Positions 17,010 through 26,676 are shown, counted from the first letter of the stretch. The stretch is DNA of 64,000 nt from Fructobacillus durionis (GCF_900112405.1 NZ_FOLI01000002.1:1-64000), one strand, 5' to 3'. Numbers and translations: made by a program. The notes: generated from the letters alone by a model not told the origin.

Positions 17010-17036
17010 CAAAAAGCGTCCGGTACGCTTTTTTTT
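17010..17036 (+). terminator. recA terminator
   Basis: AAAAAGCGT pairs with ACGCTTTTT around CCGGT, followed by further T. Confidence 0.85.
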
Positions 17037-17044
17037 GTTATAAT
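17036..17044 (+). promoter_or_regulatory. Extended -10 promoter for the pst operon
   Basis: TGTTATAAT (TGn plus a perfect -10) follows the recA terminator. It would leave a leader of about 106 nt before pstS. I could not recognise a convincing Pho box in this leader. Confidence 0.5.
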
Positions 17045-17157
17045 GTGCTTGTTCCTTAGTATTTTGTTTCGTGTTTGCGTAACAATCGAAATATTTTCAG
17101 GAACATTTTTTCTGTTGTTAGTTTATCTTTTGCACACAGTGGGGGAAAATAGCGCTC

Positions 17158-18039
17158 ATGCAAAGATCGCATCGCGGGTCGATCATAACGACCCTTGTCG
17201 TCGTTTTCATTGGAGCTTTACTCGTATTTGCTTATCAAACACGAGATAAGAATGGAAACAATGCACCAATCACTGCCGTTGGTTCAACGGCACTTCAGCC
17301 ATTGGTTGAAGCTGCCGGTGAAGACTTTCAGAAAACACACCCAGGTGTTTCTGTTACGGTTCAAGGTGGTGGTTCTGGAACTGGGTTGTCGCAAATTGCA
17401 CAAGGAGCGGTTTCTCTTGGAAACTCAGACCTTTATGCTGAAGAAAAGAAGGGGATTGACAGTAAGAAAATTGTCGATCACCGAGTCGCCGTTGTTGGAA
17501 TTATGCCAATCGTTAATAAAAACGTTGGTGTTAACAACCTGACCCTTAGTCAGTTGACGGACATCTTTACTGGTAAGATTACCAACTGGAAACAAGTTGG
17601 TGGTAATGATCAGAAGATTGTTCTTGTTAACCGTGCTGCTGGTTCGGGAACCCGTGCCGCCTTTGAAAAGTGGGCAATGGGTGGCAAGACTTCAAAGGAA
17701 GCACAGGAACAAGATTCTTCTGGAATGGTGAAGTCCATTGTTCAGAGTACGCCTGGTGCCATTTCTTACGTAGCCTTCGCCTATAAGTCGAACGATGTGA
17801 CGACAGTTAGCGTAAACGGGGTAACTCCAAATGATACTAACGTTGAAAACGGTACTTACCCAATTTGGTCTTACGAGCACATTTATACCAAGGGTAAGCC
17901 AACTGGTGATACGGCAAAGTTCTTGGAGTACATGAACTCAGCGGATTTCCAGAAGAAGTATGTTAAAAAGTTGGGTTACATTTCAATGCATAACATGCAA
18001 ATTGATCGTGACTTAAACGGTCGAATTACCCGGAAATAA
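17158..18039 (+). CDS. pstS: Phosphate ABC transporter substrate-binding protein PstS
   Basis: PstS captures inorganic phosphate outside the cell for the PstCAB importer. The 293-residue protein shows the phosphate-binding segments AVGSTALQPLVEAAGEDF, VQGGGSGTGLSQI and NRAAGSGTRAAFEKW. The N-terminus has one hydrophobic helix (about residues 9-26) but no lipobox cysteine, unlike most Gram-positive PstS lipoproteins, so it is probably held by an uncleaved anchor. A GGGGGA stretch lies about 12 nt before the ATG, an unusually long spacing. It heads the pstSCABB-phoU operon. Confidence 0.94.
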   Translation: MQRSHRGSIITTLVVVFIGALLVFAYQTRDKNGNNAPITAVGSTALQPLVEAAGEDFQKTHPGVSVTVQGGGSGTGLSQIAQGAVSLGNSDLYAEEKKGIDSKKIVDHRVAVVGIMPIVNKNVGVNNLTLSQLTDIFTGKITNWKQVGGNDQKIVLVNRAAGSGTRAAFEKWAMGGKTSKEAQEQDSSGMVKSIVQSTPGAISYVAFAYKSNDVTTVSVNGVTPNDTNVENGTYPIWSYEHIYTKGKPTGDTAKFLEYMNSADFQKKYVKKLGYISMHNMQIDRDLNGRITRK

Positions 18040-18056
18040 AAGGGGTAGACTGAATA

Positions 18057-18980
18057 ATGGATTTAATTACTGAAAAAATTAAAAAAACTTCCTTGTCGAC
18101 GAAACAAGATCGATTTGGAAAAGCTATCTCAATTTCAGCCTTGATTTTGATTGCCGCAATCGTGGTCTTGATCTTTGGCTTTGTGATTACACGTGGAATG
18201 GCGACTTTTACAAGCGATAAAGTCTCTGTTTCAGAGTTCTTATTTGGCACTCACTGGAACCCCAGTGTTGTCAATAAAGCGACTGGTAAACCAGACGTTG
18301 GTGCTTTGCCACTAATTACTGGTTCACTGGCCGTTACCTTCCTAGCTGCTATCATTGCCACGCCATTTGCAATTGGAACGGCCGTCTTCATGACCGAAAT
18401 TGCTGAAAAGCGCGGGGCTAAGATTATGCAGCCCGTTATTGAATTGCTTGTTGGTATTCCATCCGTTGTTTACGGTGTTATTGGCTTAACAGTTGTTGTA
18501 CCAGCTGTCCGAAGTGTTTTCGGTGGTACTGGATTAGGAATTCTTTCCGGAACTGTTGTTCTTTTCGTTATGATTCTACCAACGGTTACTTCAATGACAG
18601 TCGATACCTTGAAGGGTGTGCCACGTCACTATCGTGAATCAGCTTTGGCCATTGGGGCAACTCGCTGGCAAATGATTTACAAGGTGGTTCTTCGTGCAGC
18701 AACGCCAGGTATTTTAACGGCCATTGTCTTTGGAATGGCCCGCGCCTTCGGTGAAGCTTTGGCCGTGCAGATGGTTATCGGTAACGCGGCCAACATGCCT
18801 GATTCACTAGTTTCACCCGCTGCGACTTTGACGTCCGTGTTGACCATGGGAATTGGTAACACGGTCATGGGATCATTGCAAAACAATGTTCTCTGGTCAC
18901 TAGCGATGATTCTTTTGTTAATGTCACTACTCTTTAACATTTTGATTCGTTTTATTGGAAATAAAGGAGCGATGAAATAA
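18057..18980 (+). CDS. pstC: Phosphate ABC transporter permease PstC
   Basis: The 307-residue integral membrane protein has six predicted helices and the conserved permease loop ESALAIGATRWQMIYKVVLRAATPGILTA, quoted here by its ends ESALAIGAT and PGILTA. The N-terminal cytoplasmic part (KIKKTSLSTKQDRFGK) is typical of PstC. It pairs with PstA to form the channel. AAGGGG is upstream, and the stop overlaps the pstA start by one base. Confidence 0.95.
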   Translation: MDLITEKIKKTSLSTKQDRFGKAISISALILIAAIVVLIFGFVITRGMATFTSDKVSVSEFLFGTHWNPSVVNKATGKPDVGALPLITGSLAVTFLAAIIATPFAIGTAVFMTEIAEKRGAKIMQPVIELLVGIPSVVYGVIGLTVVVPAVRSVFGGTGLGILSGTVVLFVMILPTVTSMTVDTLKGVPRHYRESALAIGATRWQMIYKVVLRAATPGILTAIVFGMARAFGEALAVQMVIGNAANMPDSLVSPAATLTSVLTMGIGNTVMGSLQNNVLWSLAMILLLMSLLFNILIRFIGNKGAMK

Positions 18981-19864
18981 TGAACGCAAAGACTGCCGAT
19001 AAAGTCGCAACAGGTGTGATTTACGCAATCGCTGCCTCCGTTGCCCTCGTCCTGGTTGCCATGCTAGCCTTTATTCTCGCTCGTGGTTTGCCACACTTGT
19101 CCTGGCATTTCTTAACAGGGGCCGCCCGCTCTTTTGAAGCTGGTGGTGGAATTGGAATTCAACTATTTAATTCCTTTTACCTGTTGATTTTGGCCATGTT
19201 GATTTCCTTCCCAATTGCTTTGGGAGCGGCGATGTATTTGAATGAATACGCTAAGCCAAGTCTATTTATCTCAATTATTCGAACGGCCATTGAAGTGATG
19301 TCTTCATTGCCTTCAGTTGTTGTTGGCCTTTTCGGTTTCTTGATTTTTGTTGTGAAGTTCCACTTTGGCTTCTCAATCTTGTCAGGGGCGATTGCCTTAA
19401 CAATCTTTAACTTACCAATTTTGACTCGTTCAATTGAAACGTCATTGAGTCAGATACCAAACTTGCAGCGTGAAGCTGGTGCGGCTTTGGGATTGTCTCG
19501 TTTTGAAACGGTTATTCACATTATTTTGCCAGCGGCAGTGCCGTCCATTGTGACTGGTGTTGTTATTTCAGCCGGTCGAGTATTTGGTGAAGCGGCCGCC
19601 TTGATTTACACTGCTGGACAGTCTGCGCCAACTTTGGATTTTGGTGATTGGAACCCATTTAACTTGGCTTCTCCTCTTTCACCATTCCGTCCTGCTGAAA
19701 CGTTGGCCGTGCACATCTGGAAGATTAACTCTGAAGGAATCATGCCTGATTTGTCAGCGGTATCTGCAGGGGCTTCAGCGGTCTTGATTATCGTTGTACT
19801 CTTGTTCAACTTCTCTGCACGTCGTCTTGGTACTTTACTGTACAAGAAGTTAACGAATTCGTGA
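18980..19864 (+). CDS. pstA: Phosphate ABC transporter permease PstA
   Basis: The 294-residue protein has six predicted transmembrane helices, SLPSVVVGLFGFLIFV in the membrane and the cytoplasmic EAA loop REAGAALGLSRFETVIHIILP. AAGGAG lies at the end of pstC. It forms the translocation path together with PstC. Confidence 0.95.
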   Translation: MNAKTADKVATGVIYAIAASVALVLVAMLAFILARGLPHLSWHFLTGAARSFEAGGGIGIQLFNSFYLLILAMLISFPIALGAAMYLNEYAKPSLFISIIRTAIEVMSSLPSVVVGLFGFLIFVVKFHFGFSILSGAIALTIFNLPILTRSIETSLSQIPNLQREAGAALGLSRFETVIHIILPAAVPSIVTGVVISAGRVFGEAAALIYTAGQSAPTLDFGDWNPFNLASPLSPFRPAETLAVHIWKINSEGIMPDLSAVSAGASAVLIIVVLLFNFSARRLGTLLYKKLTNS

Positions 19865-19871
19865 GGTTAAC

Positions 19872-20714
19872 ATGACACATAAACAGCAAGAATTAAAACC
19901 AGTTTCAGAGTTTATTTCGGACACGCGTCCTGAACGCTTTGTTTACCAAATGGATAGCGATCGTCATGAAATCGCTTTGTCGACTGAGGACCTTCAAGTT
20001 CGATACGGTGATAAGTTGGCCCTTTCCGAAGGGGACTTATCATTTGAACGTTATAAGATTACCTCATTGATTGGGGCGTCCGGTTCTGGTAAGTCAACCT
20101 TCCTCCGTTCCTTAAACCGAATGAACGATGGTGTGGCCAACGTTACTGGGAAAATCATGTACCGTGGTTTGGACATCAACTCAAAGGACATCGATGTCTA
20201 CGAGATGCGGCGCCACATTGGGATGGTTTTCCAACGTCCTAATCCATTTGCCAAGTCTATTTACGACAACATTACCTTCGCTTTGACCCGTCGTGGTAAG
20301 TACAGCAAGGAAGAGTTGGACGAGATCGTTGAAACGACACTAAAGCAAGCTGCTTTGTGGGACCAGGTGAAAGACGAATTGAACAAGTCTGCCTTGGCAC
20401 TGTCTGGTGGTCAAGCACAGCGTCTTGTGATTGCTCGTGCCTTGGCTTTGAAGCCTGATATTTTGTTGCTCGATGAGCCATCATCTGCACTGGACCCAAT
20501 TTCATCAGCGAAGTTCGAAGAGACTTTGATGGAATTGAAGCAGTATTACACTATCATCATTGTGACGCACAATATGCAGCAAGCGGCTCGTATCTCTGAT
20601 TACACCGCCTTCTTCCACCAGGGAAAAGTCATTGAATATGACTTGACTCGTAAGATTTTCACACGACCAAAGGTCAAGTTGACCGACGATTATATTTCAG
20701 GTAATTTTGGATGA
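19872..20714 (+). CDS. pstB: Phosphate ABC transporter ATPase PstB, first copy
   Basis: The 280-residue ATPase has Walker [10 protein letters not shown], the Q-loop [16 protein letters not shown], signature [15 protein letters not shown] and Walker [14 protein letters not shown]. An N-terminal extension of about 30 residues ([20 protein letters not shown]) distinguishes it from the second copy. Two adjacent pstB genes are common in Lactobacillales. It is translated from GAGG 5 nt upstream. Confidence 0.94.
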   Translation: MTHKQQELKPVSEFISDTRPERFVYQMDSDRHEIALSTEDLQVRYGDKLALSEGDLSFERYKITSLIGASGSGKSTFLRSLNRMNDGVANVTGKIMYRGLDINSKDIDVYEMRRHIGMVFQRPNPFAKSIYDNITFALTRRGKYSKEELDEIVETTLKQAALWDQVKDELNKSALALSGGQAQRLVIARALALKPDILLLDEPSSALDPISSAKFEETLMELKQYYTIIIVTHNMQQAARISDYTAFFHQGKVIEYDLTRKIFTRPKVKLTDDYISGNFG

Positions 20715-21478
20715 CAAAAGAAAATGAAACAATCTTAGAAACAAGTAACGTGAAGCTCTGGTACGGGAAAAAGGAAGCCTTACACGGAATCGACCTCGAC
20801 TTTCCTAAGAAGGGGATTACGGCTTTAATCGGCCCTTCCGGTTCTGGTAAGTCAACCTACTTGCGTGCCTTGAATCGCATGCACGATTTGGAAGATAACG
20901 TGACGGTTACTGGTTCCTTTAACTTCATGGGACAGGATATCTACGCGCCAACAATGGATACTGTTGAATTGCGTAAGCAAATTGGAATGGTTTTCCAACA
21001 GCCCAATCCATTTCCATTCTCAATCTATGATAACGTTGCCTTCGGTTTGCGCCTCTCAGGCGTGAAGGATAAGGCCGTTTTGGATAAGGCTGTCGAAGAA
21101 TCTTTGAAGGCTGCTTCCATCTGGGATGAAGTGAAGGATGTTTTAGGAAAGTCCGCCTTGGGCTTGTCTGGTGGACAGCAGCAACGTGTTTCAATTGCGC
21201 GTGTACTTGCTACTCAGCCAAAGCTACTTTTGTTGGATGAACCAACGTCCGCTTTGGATCCAGTATCTGCTCACAACATTGAAGATACTTTGCTTGAACT
21301 ACGTGATAAGTACGCCATGATTATCGTGACGCATTCTTTGTCACAGGCATCTCGTATTTCTGACCGGACCGCCTTCTTCATGAATGGTGACCTAGTTGAA
21401 GTTGGGGATACACGAAAGATTTTCATTAACCCTAAGAAGCAGGAAACGGCAGATTATATTTCTGGTCGTTTTGGATAA
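20711..21478 (+). CDS. pstB: Phosphate ABC transporter ATPase PstB, second copy
   Basis: The 255-residue protein is a standard-length PstB: Walker [59 protein letters not shown] and the switch histidine in IIVTHSL. It overlaps the end of the first pstB by 4 nt (ATGA). The two ATPases clearly differ, so they could form a heterodimer or alternate; the sequence does not decide. Confidence 0.95.
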   Translation: MTKENETILETSNVKLWYGKKEALHGIDLDFPKKGITALIGPSGSGKSTYLRALNRMHDLEDNVTVTGSFNFMGQDIYAPTMDTVELRKQIGMVFQQPNPFPFSIYDNVAFGLRLSGVKDKAVLDKAVEESLKAASIWDEVKDVLGKSALGLSGGQQQRVSIARVLATQPKLLLLDEPTSALDPVSAHNIEDTLLELRDKYAMIIVTHSLSQASRISDRTAFFMNGDLVEVGDTRKIFINPKKQETADYISGRFG

Positions 21479-21526
21479 TGATTGACTTGCTTTACATTGG
21501 CTATTTAATTTGAAAGGAACATTGCC

Positions 21527-22201
21527 ATGCGTCGACTATTTGATGATGAATTAGCAGATTTGGACTCATCCTTTACTGAAATGGGTGAATTGGTTGCCAA
21601 AACAATTCAAGCGGCTGTGCAGTCCTTTATTAAGCACGACCGTGAAGGCGCTCGTAAAATCATTGATAACGATTACAAGATCAATGAACGTGAAGCGGCT
21701 TTGGAAAAGAAGACCTTTGAAATGATTGCTCTTTACCAGCCAGTGACAACTGACTTGCGTGAAATTGTGACCATCTTGAAGGCGGTTTCTGTTCTTGAAC
21801 GAATGGGTGACCAGGCACGTAACGTGGCAACGTCAACCATCCGTGTGAAGGGAACAAAGCACATGAAGCCAGTTGAAAAGCAACTGGGTGAAATGGGTGA
21901 ATTGGTTTCAGGTATGGTTTCTGAAGTTATGTCTTACTACGTTAAGAATGACGCCTTAGGGGCCGAAGCAATTGCGTCTAAGAACCACCAGTTGTCAAAC
22001 GCGGCCGCTAAGGTTCGTACTGAATCCGTGAAGGGAATGAAAGAAGATCCTGAACTCGTTGACTCAGCTGCGGATTACTTGGTGATTGCTGGATACATTA
22101 AGCGAATCGGTGATTATACAACCGATATTGCTGAATGGATCGTTTATAAGCGAACGGGTAAGATTATCGAATTGAACCCTGGTTACAACTACTTTATTTA
22201 A
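21527..22201 (+). CDS. phoU: Phosphate uptake regulator PhoU
   Basis: PhoU tunes the Pst transporter and PhoR signalling. The 224-residue all-helical protein has the two repeated three-helix units, each with the metal-binding ExxxD pattern, seen as VSVLERMGDQARNVA in the first and YIKRIGDYTTDIAEW in the second. AAAGGAAC precedes the ATG. It ends the operon in front of a good terminator. Confidence 0.95.
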   Translation: MRRLFDDELADLDSSFTEMGELVAKTIQAAVQSFIKHDREGARKIIDNDYKINEREAALEKKTFEMIALYQPVTTDLREIVTILKAVSVLERMGDQARNVATSTIRVKGTKHMKPVEKQLGEMGELVSGMVSEVMSYYVKNDALGAEAIASKNHQLSNAAAKVRTESVKGMKEDPELVDSAADYLVIAGYIKRIGDYTTDIAEWIVYKRTGKIIELNPGYNYFI

Positions 22202-22214
22202 TAAAAAGTCCGAG

Positions 22215-22239
22215 AAAAGCCCTATTTTAGGGCTTTTTT
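22215..22239 (+). terminator. pst-phoU terminator
   Basis: AAAAGCCCTA pairs with TAGGGCTTTT, with a 3-nt loop and a T-run. Confidence 0.88.
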
Positions 22240-22270
22240 CTGTGTTTTAATTTAAGCTATACTTAGATTT

Positions 22271-22279
22271 TGCTATAAT
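22271..22279 (+). promoter_or_regulatory. Extended -10 promoter of the yvlD-hprK-gpsA operon
   Basis: TGCTATAAT is a perfect extended -10 element 31 nt before the first start codon. No strong -35 is seen. Confidence 0.6.
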
Positions 22280-22309
22280 AGAGCTAGTACAATAATCAAA
22301 GGAGAGCCT

Positions 22310-22666
22310 ATGCGTTTTATTATGCAAGCGGCCATTAACATGGCCGTATTCCTGGCCTGTGCCTTAATTTTTCCAAGTGGATTTATCCTAGCAAATATGA
22401 CGGCGGCTGCCATAGCAGCCCTTGTGTTAGCTGCTTTAAACCAATTAGTAAAACCTCTGTTAATGATTTTATCCTTACCGTTATTAATTATTAGCCTAGG
22501 TGCGTTTTCGTTGATTATTAACGCAATGATGTTGGAATTAACCGCTTGGTTTGTTCCGGGCTTTCATTTCGAAAGCTTCTGGTGGGCTTTCCTCGTTGCT
22601 CTATTCCTCACCATTGCTAACGTAATTTTTATGAACCCAACACATATTCAGATTAGGAGACAATGA
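22310..22666 (+). CDS. YvlD/holin superfamily IV membrane protein
   Basis: The 118-residue protein has four hydrophobic segments with LVLAALNQLVKPLLMILSLPL and a tryptophan-rich third loop (FHFESFWWAFLVAL). This matches the YvlD-type family often annotated as phage holin family protein. In lactobacilli it commonly precedes hprK, as here, with the stop overlapping the hprK start region. It is probably an envelope protein and not a phage holin. AAAGGAGAG precedes the ATG. Confidence 0.82.
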   Translation: MRFIMQAAINMAVFLACALIFPSGFILANMTAAAIAALVLAALNQLVKPLLMILSLPLLIISLGAFSLIINAMMLELTAWFVPGFHFESFWWAFLVALFLTIANVIFMNPTHIQIRRQ

Positions 22667-22667
22667 C

Positions 22668-23633
22668 ATGGCAGACAAAACTGTAACTGTTAAAGAGCTG
22701 GTTGATAACACTCGGCTAAACATCGTATCTGGTACTGAATATTTAAATCGGCCAATCACGACGGCTGACATTTCACGTCCTGGATTAGAGATGACGGGAT
22801 ACTTCACGTATTATGCTCCAGAGCGTGTTCAGCTACTTGGTATTACTGAAACTTCTTTCTCAAAGCGTATGTCACACGATGAACTATTAATGGTTTACCG
22901 TAAGATGGCCGATGCACAGACACCTGCCTTCGTTGTTTCAACGAACCTGCCAATTGCGGATGAATTGAAGCAGGCTGCCGATGAAGCACACATTCCAATT
23001 CTGACGACTCATTTGACTTCATCACAAATCTTGTCGAACATGACCTATTACCTGGGGGGCGAGTTAACTCCCCGTCAATCTGTACACGGTGTTTTGATTG
23101 ATGTCCACGGATTAGGTGTTTTGATTACTGGGGATGCCGGTATTGGAAAGACTGAATCGGCCTTGGAATTGATTCAGCAAGGGAAGGCTCGTTTGGTTGC
23201 TGATGACCGAGTTGATATTCACCAAGAAGATGAGCAACGTTTGATTGGTCAACCTTCAGAAGTGTTACAAAATTTGATGGAAGTCCGTGGTGTTGGAATC
23301 ATTGATGTTCAGCAGGTTTATGGAGCGGTGTCTGTTCGTTCCCATGCATCCGTTCGATTGAACATTCACCTTTCAAACGGAAAGATTGGTGAAGAAAATT
23401 TTGACCGTCTTGGAAATGAAGATGAGACCCTAGAAATCCTGGGTGTCAAAATAAAAAAGATGGTCGTACCCGTTACGCCAGGCCGAAACACGGCCTCAGT
23501 AATTGATGCGGCGGCTGTTAAGTTCCGTACACAAAACATGGGCTATGACGCCCTAAAGACTCTCGAACAGCGGATGGATAAGGCAATTTCGGCTAACGAG
23601 AAGGAAGACGCAGAGGAAAAGAAACATGACTAA
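22668..23633 (+). CDS. hprK: HPr kinase/phosphorylase
   Basis: HprK phosphorylates HPr on Ser46 and so controls carbon catabolite repression and PTS activity. The 321-residue protein has the P-loop GDAGIGKTES (residues 155-164), the HprK signature MEVRGVGIIDV and the C-terminal VPVTPGRNTASVID region. The N-terminal regulatory domain (about residues 1-130) is complete. AGGAGAC lies upstream. The last codons overlap gpsA by 8 nt. Confidence 0.95.
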   Translation: MADKTVTVKELVDNTRLNIVSGTEYLNRPITTADISRPGLEMTGYFTYYAPERVQLLGITETSFSKRMSHDELLMVYRKMADAQTPAFVVSTNLPIADELKQAADEAHIPILTTHLTSSQILSNMTYYLGGELTPRQSVHGVLIDVHGLGVLITGDAGIGKTESALELIQQGKARLVADDRVDIHQEDEQRLIGQPSEVLQNLMEVRGVGIIDVQQVYGAVSVRSHASVRLNIHLSNGKIGEENFDRLGNEDETLEILGVKIKKMVVPVTPGRNTASVIDAAAVKFRTQNMGYDALKTLEQRMDKAISANEKEDAEEKKHD

Positions 23634-24636
23634 AGTTGCTGTACTTGGAGCTGGTTCTTGGGGAACAGCTTTAGCCAATACGATGGCTAAAAATGGTAAC
23701 GAAGTTGTTATCTGGTCCCATAAGGCAGAACAGGCTGCAGAGATTAATGACAGTCACCGTAACGAACGTTACCTACCAGGAGCGGCTCTTGATCAAAAGT
23801 TACTTGCGACCGATGATATGAAGGTCGCAGTTGATGGTGCCGCCATCGTCTTGTTCGTTGTTCCAACGAAGGCCATCCGAATGGTAGCTAAGCAATTAGC
23901 CGAGGTACTGGCAGAACTTGACCAACAAGTGATTCTGGCCCATGCAGCTAAGGGCTTGGAGCAGGGGACACACTTGCGCATTTCACAAATGATTGCAGAA
24001 GAAGTGCCTGCTAAGGATTATACGGGCCTCGCTGTTATCTCAGGGCCATCCCACGCGGAAGACGTTGTGAAGGGTGACCTAACGGCCATCTCAATTGGTT
24101 CTGATGATGCGACTGCAGCCAAGGCTTTACAGCAGGCGCTTGCTAATAAGGACTTCCGTCCCTATACGAACTCTGACCTAATTGGTTCCGAACTCGGGGG
24201 CGCCTTGAAGAATATCATTGCCATTGGTTCTGGAATGCTAATTGGAAAAGGCTATGGCGCTAACGCGCAAGCCGCCTTGCTAACGCGTGGCTTGGTTGAA
24301 ATTCGCCGTGTTGGGCAAGCCCTTGGCGCACAGCCCGAAACCTTCTTAGGTTTAGCTGGTATTGGGGATTTGATTGTGACGGGGATGTCACCTAACTCCC
24401 GTAATTACCGTGCCGGTGTTGCCTTGGCTTCTGGTAAGCCTCTATCTCAGGTAGAAGAAGAGATGGGGATGGTTATTGAGGGTGTGAATACCATCAAGGC
24501 CGTGGTTGACTTTGAAAAGGAATTTAACTTGGAATTGCCAATTACTCGGACACTTTATCAAGTGATTTATGAAGGTAAGACGATTGACCAAGGAATTACT
24601 GATTTAATGACTCGACCTTTAAAGGCTGAAGATTAG
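23626..24636 (+). CDS. gpsA: Glycerol-3-phosphate dehydrogenase (NAD(P)+)
   Basis: GpsA reduces dihydroxyacetone phosphate to sn-glycerol 3-phosphate for lipid synthesis. The 336-residue protein starts with the Rossmann motif VLGAGSWGTALA. SGPSHAEDV contains a conserved catalytic-region motif, and GSELGGALKNIIAIGSGM carries the active-site lysine. It overlaps hprK directly. In many lactobacilli lgt lies between these two genes, and here there is no space for it. Confidence 0.95.
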   Translation: MTKVAVLGAGSWGTALANTMAKNGNEVVIWSHKAEQAAEINDSHRNERYLPGAALDQKLLATDDMKVAVDGAAIVLFVVPTKAIRMVAKQLAEVLAELDQQVILAHAAKGLEQGTHLRISQMIAEEVPAKDYTGLAVISGPSHAEDVVKGDLTAISIGSDDATAAKALQQALANKDFRPYTNSDLIGSELGGALKNIIAIGSGMLIGKGYGANAQAALLTRGLVEIRRVGQALGAQPETFLGLAGIGDLIVTGMSPNSRNYRAGVALASGKPLSQVEEEMGMVIEGVNTIKAVVDFEKEFNLELPITRTLYQVIYEGKTIDQGITDLMTRPLKAED

Positions 24637-24645
24637 CGATTTTTT

Positions 24646-24654
24646 TGGTATAAT
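24646..24654 (+). promoter_or_regulatory. Extended -10 promoter for galU
   Basis: TGGTATAAT overlaps the region just after the gpsA stop. It would give a leader of about 45 nt before galU. Confidence 0.5.
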
Positions 24655-24705
24655 AAAAAAGAATACGGTGGTAGATTACTATCTCCGAAAAGAAAGTAGG
24701 ATACA

Positions 24706-25578
24706 ATGAAACCTGTACGTAAAGCTATTATCCCAGCGGCCGGTTTGGGAACACGTTTTTTGCCAGCAACAAAGGCTTTGGCAAAGGAAATGTTGCCAAT
24801 CGTTGATACACCAACGATTGAATATATCGTTCGTGAAGCGATTGCTTCTGGAATTGAAGATATCGTTGTTGTCGATGGAAAGTCAAAGCGTTCCATCGAA
24901 GATCACTTCGATTCAAATCCTGAGTTGGAAAACAACTTGCGTGAAAAGAATAAGTTGGAATTGTTGGAATTGGTTGAAGAAACAACTGATATCAACATGT
25001 ACTTCATTCGTCAATCACATCCTAAGGGATTGGGTGACGCTATCTTGACTGCCAAGGACTTCATTGGCGACGAACCATTCGTTGTTCTCTTGGGCGATGA
25101 CTTGATGCAAGATGAAGTGCCATTGACAAAGCAATTGATTGACCGTTACCACGAAACTGGTGAATCGACTTTGGCTGTTATGGAAGTGCCACACGAACAA
25201 GTATCTGAATACGGTGTGATTGATCCAGCCGCTAAGGTGAAGGATGGTCTTTACCGTGTGAAGTCCTTTGTTGAAAAGCCAAAGCCAGAAGAAGCACCAT
25301 CAGACTTGGCAATCATCGGTCGTTACTTGTTGACCCCTGAAATCTTCGAAGAATTGGAAAAGACAAAGCCTGGTAAGGGTGGCGAAATCCAATTGACGGA
25401 TGCAATTGATACATTGAACAACCGTCAACATGTTTACGCTCACAAGTTTACTGGTGACCGTTATGACATCGGTTCAAAGATTGGCTTCCTTGAAACAAAC
25501 ATTACCTTTGGTTTGAAGCACCCACAAGTGAAAGACGAGTTGCGTGCTTATATTAAGGAATTGGCTGCAAAGCTCTAA
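24706..25578 (+). CDS. galU: UTP-glucose-1-phosphate uridylyltransferase
   Basis: GalU makes UDP-glucose for glycolipid, teichoic acid and exopolysaccharide synthesis. The 290-residue protein has the nucleotide-binding loop [31 protein letters not shown] for the metal site, and the C-terminal [19 protein letters not shown] lies 4 nt before the ATG. A strong terminator closes it. With pgm further on, it covers glucose 6-phosphate to UDP-glucose. Confidence 0.96.
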   Translation: MKPVRKAIIPAAGLGTRFLPATKALAKEMLPIVDTPTIEYIVREAIASGIEDIVVVDGKSKRSIEDHFDSNPELENNLREKNKLELLELVEETTDINMYFIRQSHPKGLGDAILTAKDFIGDEPFVVLLGDDLMQDEVPLTKQLIDRYHETGESTLAVMEVPHEQVSEYGVIDPAAKVKDGLYRVKSFVEKPKPEEAPSDLAIIGRYLLTPEIFEELEKTKPGKGGEIQLTDAIDTLNNRQHVYAHKFTGDRYDIGSKIGFLETNITFGLKHPQVKDELRAYIKELAAKL

Positions 25579-25588
25579 TTCTTTTTCT

Positions 25589-25621
25589 AAGAAGAGGTCT
25601 AGATAACCTCTTCTTTTTTTG
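25589..25621 (+). terminator. galU terminator
   Basis: AAGAAGAGGT pairs with ACCTCTTCTT, with a 6-8 nt loop and a T8 tail. Confidence 0.9.
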
Positions 25622-25650
25622 TGGACTATTGTACCTTTTAAATGTACAAT
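25622..25650 (+). promoter_or_regulatory. trxB promoter with inverted-repeat operator
   Basis: TGGACT and TACAAT are 17 bp apart. The perfect inverted repeat ATTGTAC-N9-GTACAAT (25628-25650) fills the spacer and the -10 box. It looks like a repressor operator, although I cannot assign it to a known regulator. Confidence 0.5.
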
Positions 25651-25686
25651 ATGGTTACGCTAATTCTGAGTGGTAAAGGAGAGACC

Positions 25687-26628
25687 ATGGCTGAAATTAA
25701 AAAGTATGATGTCATCATTGTCGGAGCAGGTCCTGCGGGGATGACGGCCGCTACCTATGCCTCACGAGCTGAATTAAAAACCGTGATGGTTGACCAGGGG
25801 ATCTATGGTGGTCAAATGAATAATACCGCCGAAATTGAGAATTATCCCGGCTACAATCAAATTATGGGACCAGACTTATCTGAAAAGATGTATGCTTCCT
25901 CAACTCAATTTGGTGCTGAATACAGCTTTGGTTCTGTTTCTGGTATTGATATCCTAGATAACCAAGAAAAAGTCGTTCATACAGACATGGGAGACTTACA
26001 GGCCCCTGTTGTCATTATCGCCACTGGATCTGAGCACACCCACCTTGGTGTTCCTGGTGAAGAAGATTACCAGGGAAAGGGTGTCTCCTACTGTGCGGTC
26101 TGTGACGCTGCTTTCTTTAAGGGTGAATCAGTTTCTGTTGTTGGTGGTGGTGATTCGGCAGTCGAAGAAGCCATCTACCTGGCTAACATCGTAAAAGATG
26201 TGACGGTTTTTGTTCGTGGTGATCAGTTGCGAGCACAACCCATTTTGCAGCAACGGGCTATGAAGAAGGAAAACTTGCGATTCGTTTACAATACTTCGGT
26301 TACTGCTATCCAAGGAGATGGTGAAGAAGTACAGTCTGTGGAATTGGTTAATAACAAGACCGATGAACGCTCGACTTTTGAAACCGCTGGAGTCTTTATC
26401 TATATTGGATTAAAGCCAAACACAACGGCGTTAGAGAGTCTTGGTATCACGGACCAGCAAGGATGGGTTCAAGCCAACGAGAAGATGGAAACAAAGGTTC
26501 CAGGGATCTTCGCAGCTGGTGATGTGCTAGCTAAGGAACTACGTCAAATTACGACCGCTGTTGGTGATGGTGGCTTGGCTGGTCAAGCAGCTTACAATTA
26601 TATTGCTGCTAATCGTTCTGAAGCCTAA
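25687..26628 (+). CDS. trxB: Thioredoxin reductase
   Basis: TrxB reduces thioredoxin with NADPH through FAD and a redox-active disulfide. The 313-residue protein has the FAD motif GAGPAGMTAATYA, the active site CAVCDAAFF (CxxC), the NADPH motif GGGDSAVEEA and the C-terminal FAD contact GIFAAGDVLA. The ATG at 25687 has AAAGGAGAG just upstream; an earlier in-frame ATG lies inside the promoter. A terminator follows. Confidence 0.95.
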   Translation: MAEIKKYDVIIVGAGPAGMTAATYASRAELKTVMVDQGIYGGQMNNTAEIENYPGYNQIMGPDLSEKMYASSTQFGAEYSFGSVSGIDILDNQEKVVHTDMGDLQAPVVIIATGSEHTHLGVPGEEDYQGKGVSYCAVCDAAFFKGESVSVVGGGDSAVEEAIYLANIVKDVTVFVRGDQLRAQPILQQRAMKKENLRFVYNTSVTAIQGDGEEVQSVELVNNKTDERSTFETAGVFIYIGLKPNTTALESLGITDQQGWVQANEKMETKVPGIFAAGDVLAKELRQITTAVGDGGLAGQAAYNYIAANRSEA

Positions 26629-26645
26629 AAATAATGTTTTGACAG

Positions 26646-26676
26646 AAAAAGCATAGCTAATTAGCTATGCTTTTTT
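26646..26676 (+). terminator. trxB terminator
   Basis: AAAAAGCATAGCTAA pairs perfectly with TTAGCTATGCTTTTT and T follows. Confidence 0.92.

Noticed and set aside
22310-22666. Phage holin and hence a prophage remnant
   Set aside because: The protein is the YvlD-type membrane family that precedes hprK in lactobacilli; no other phage genes are nearby.
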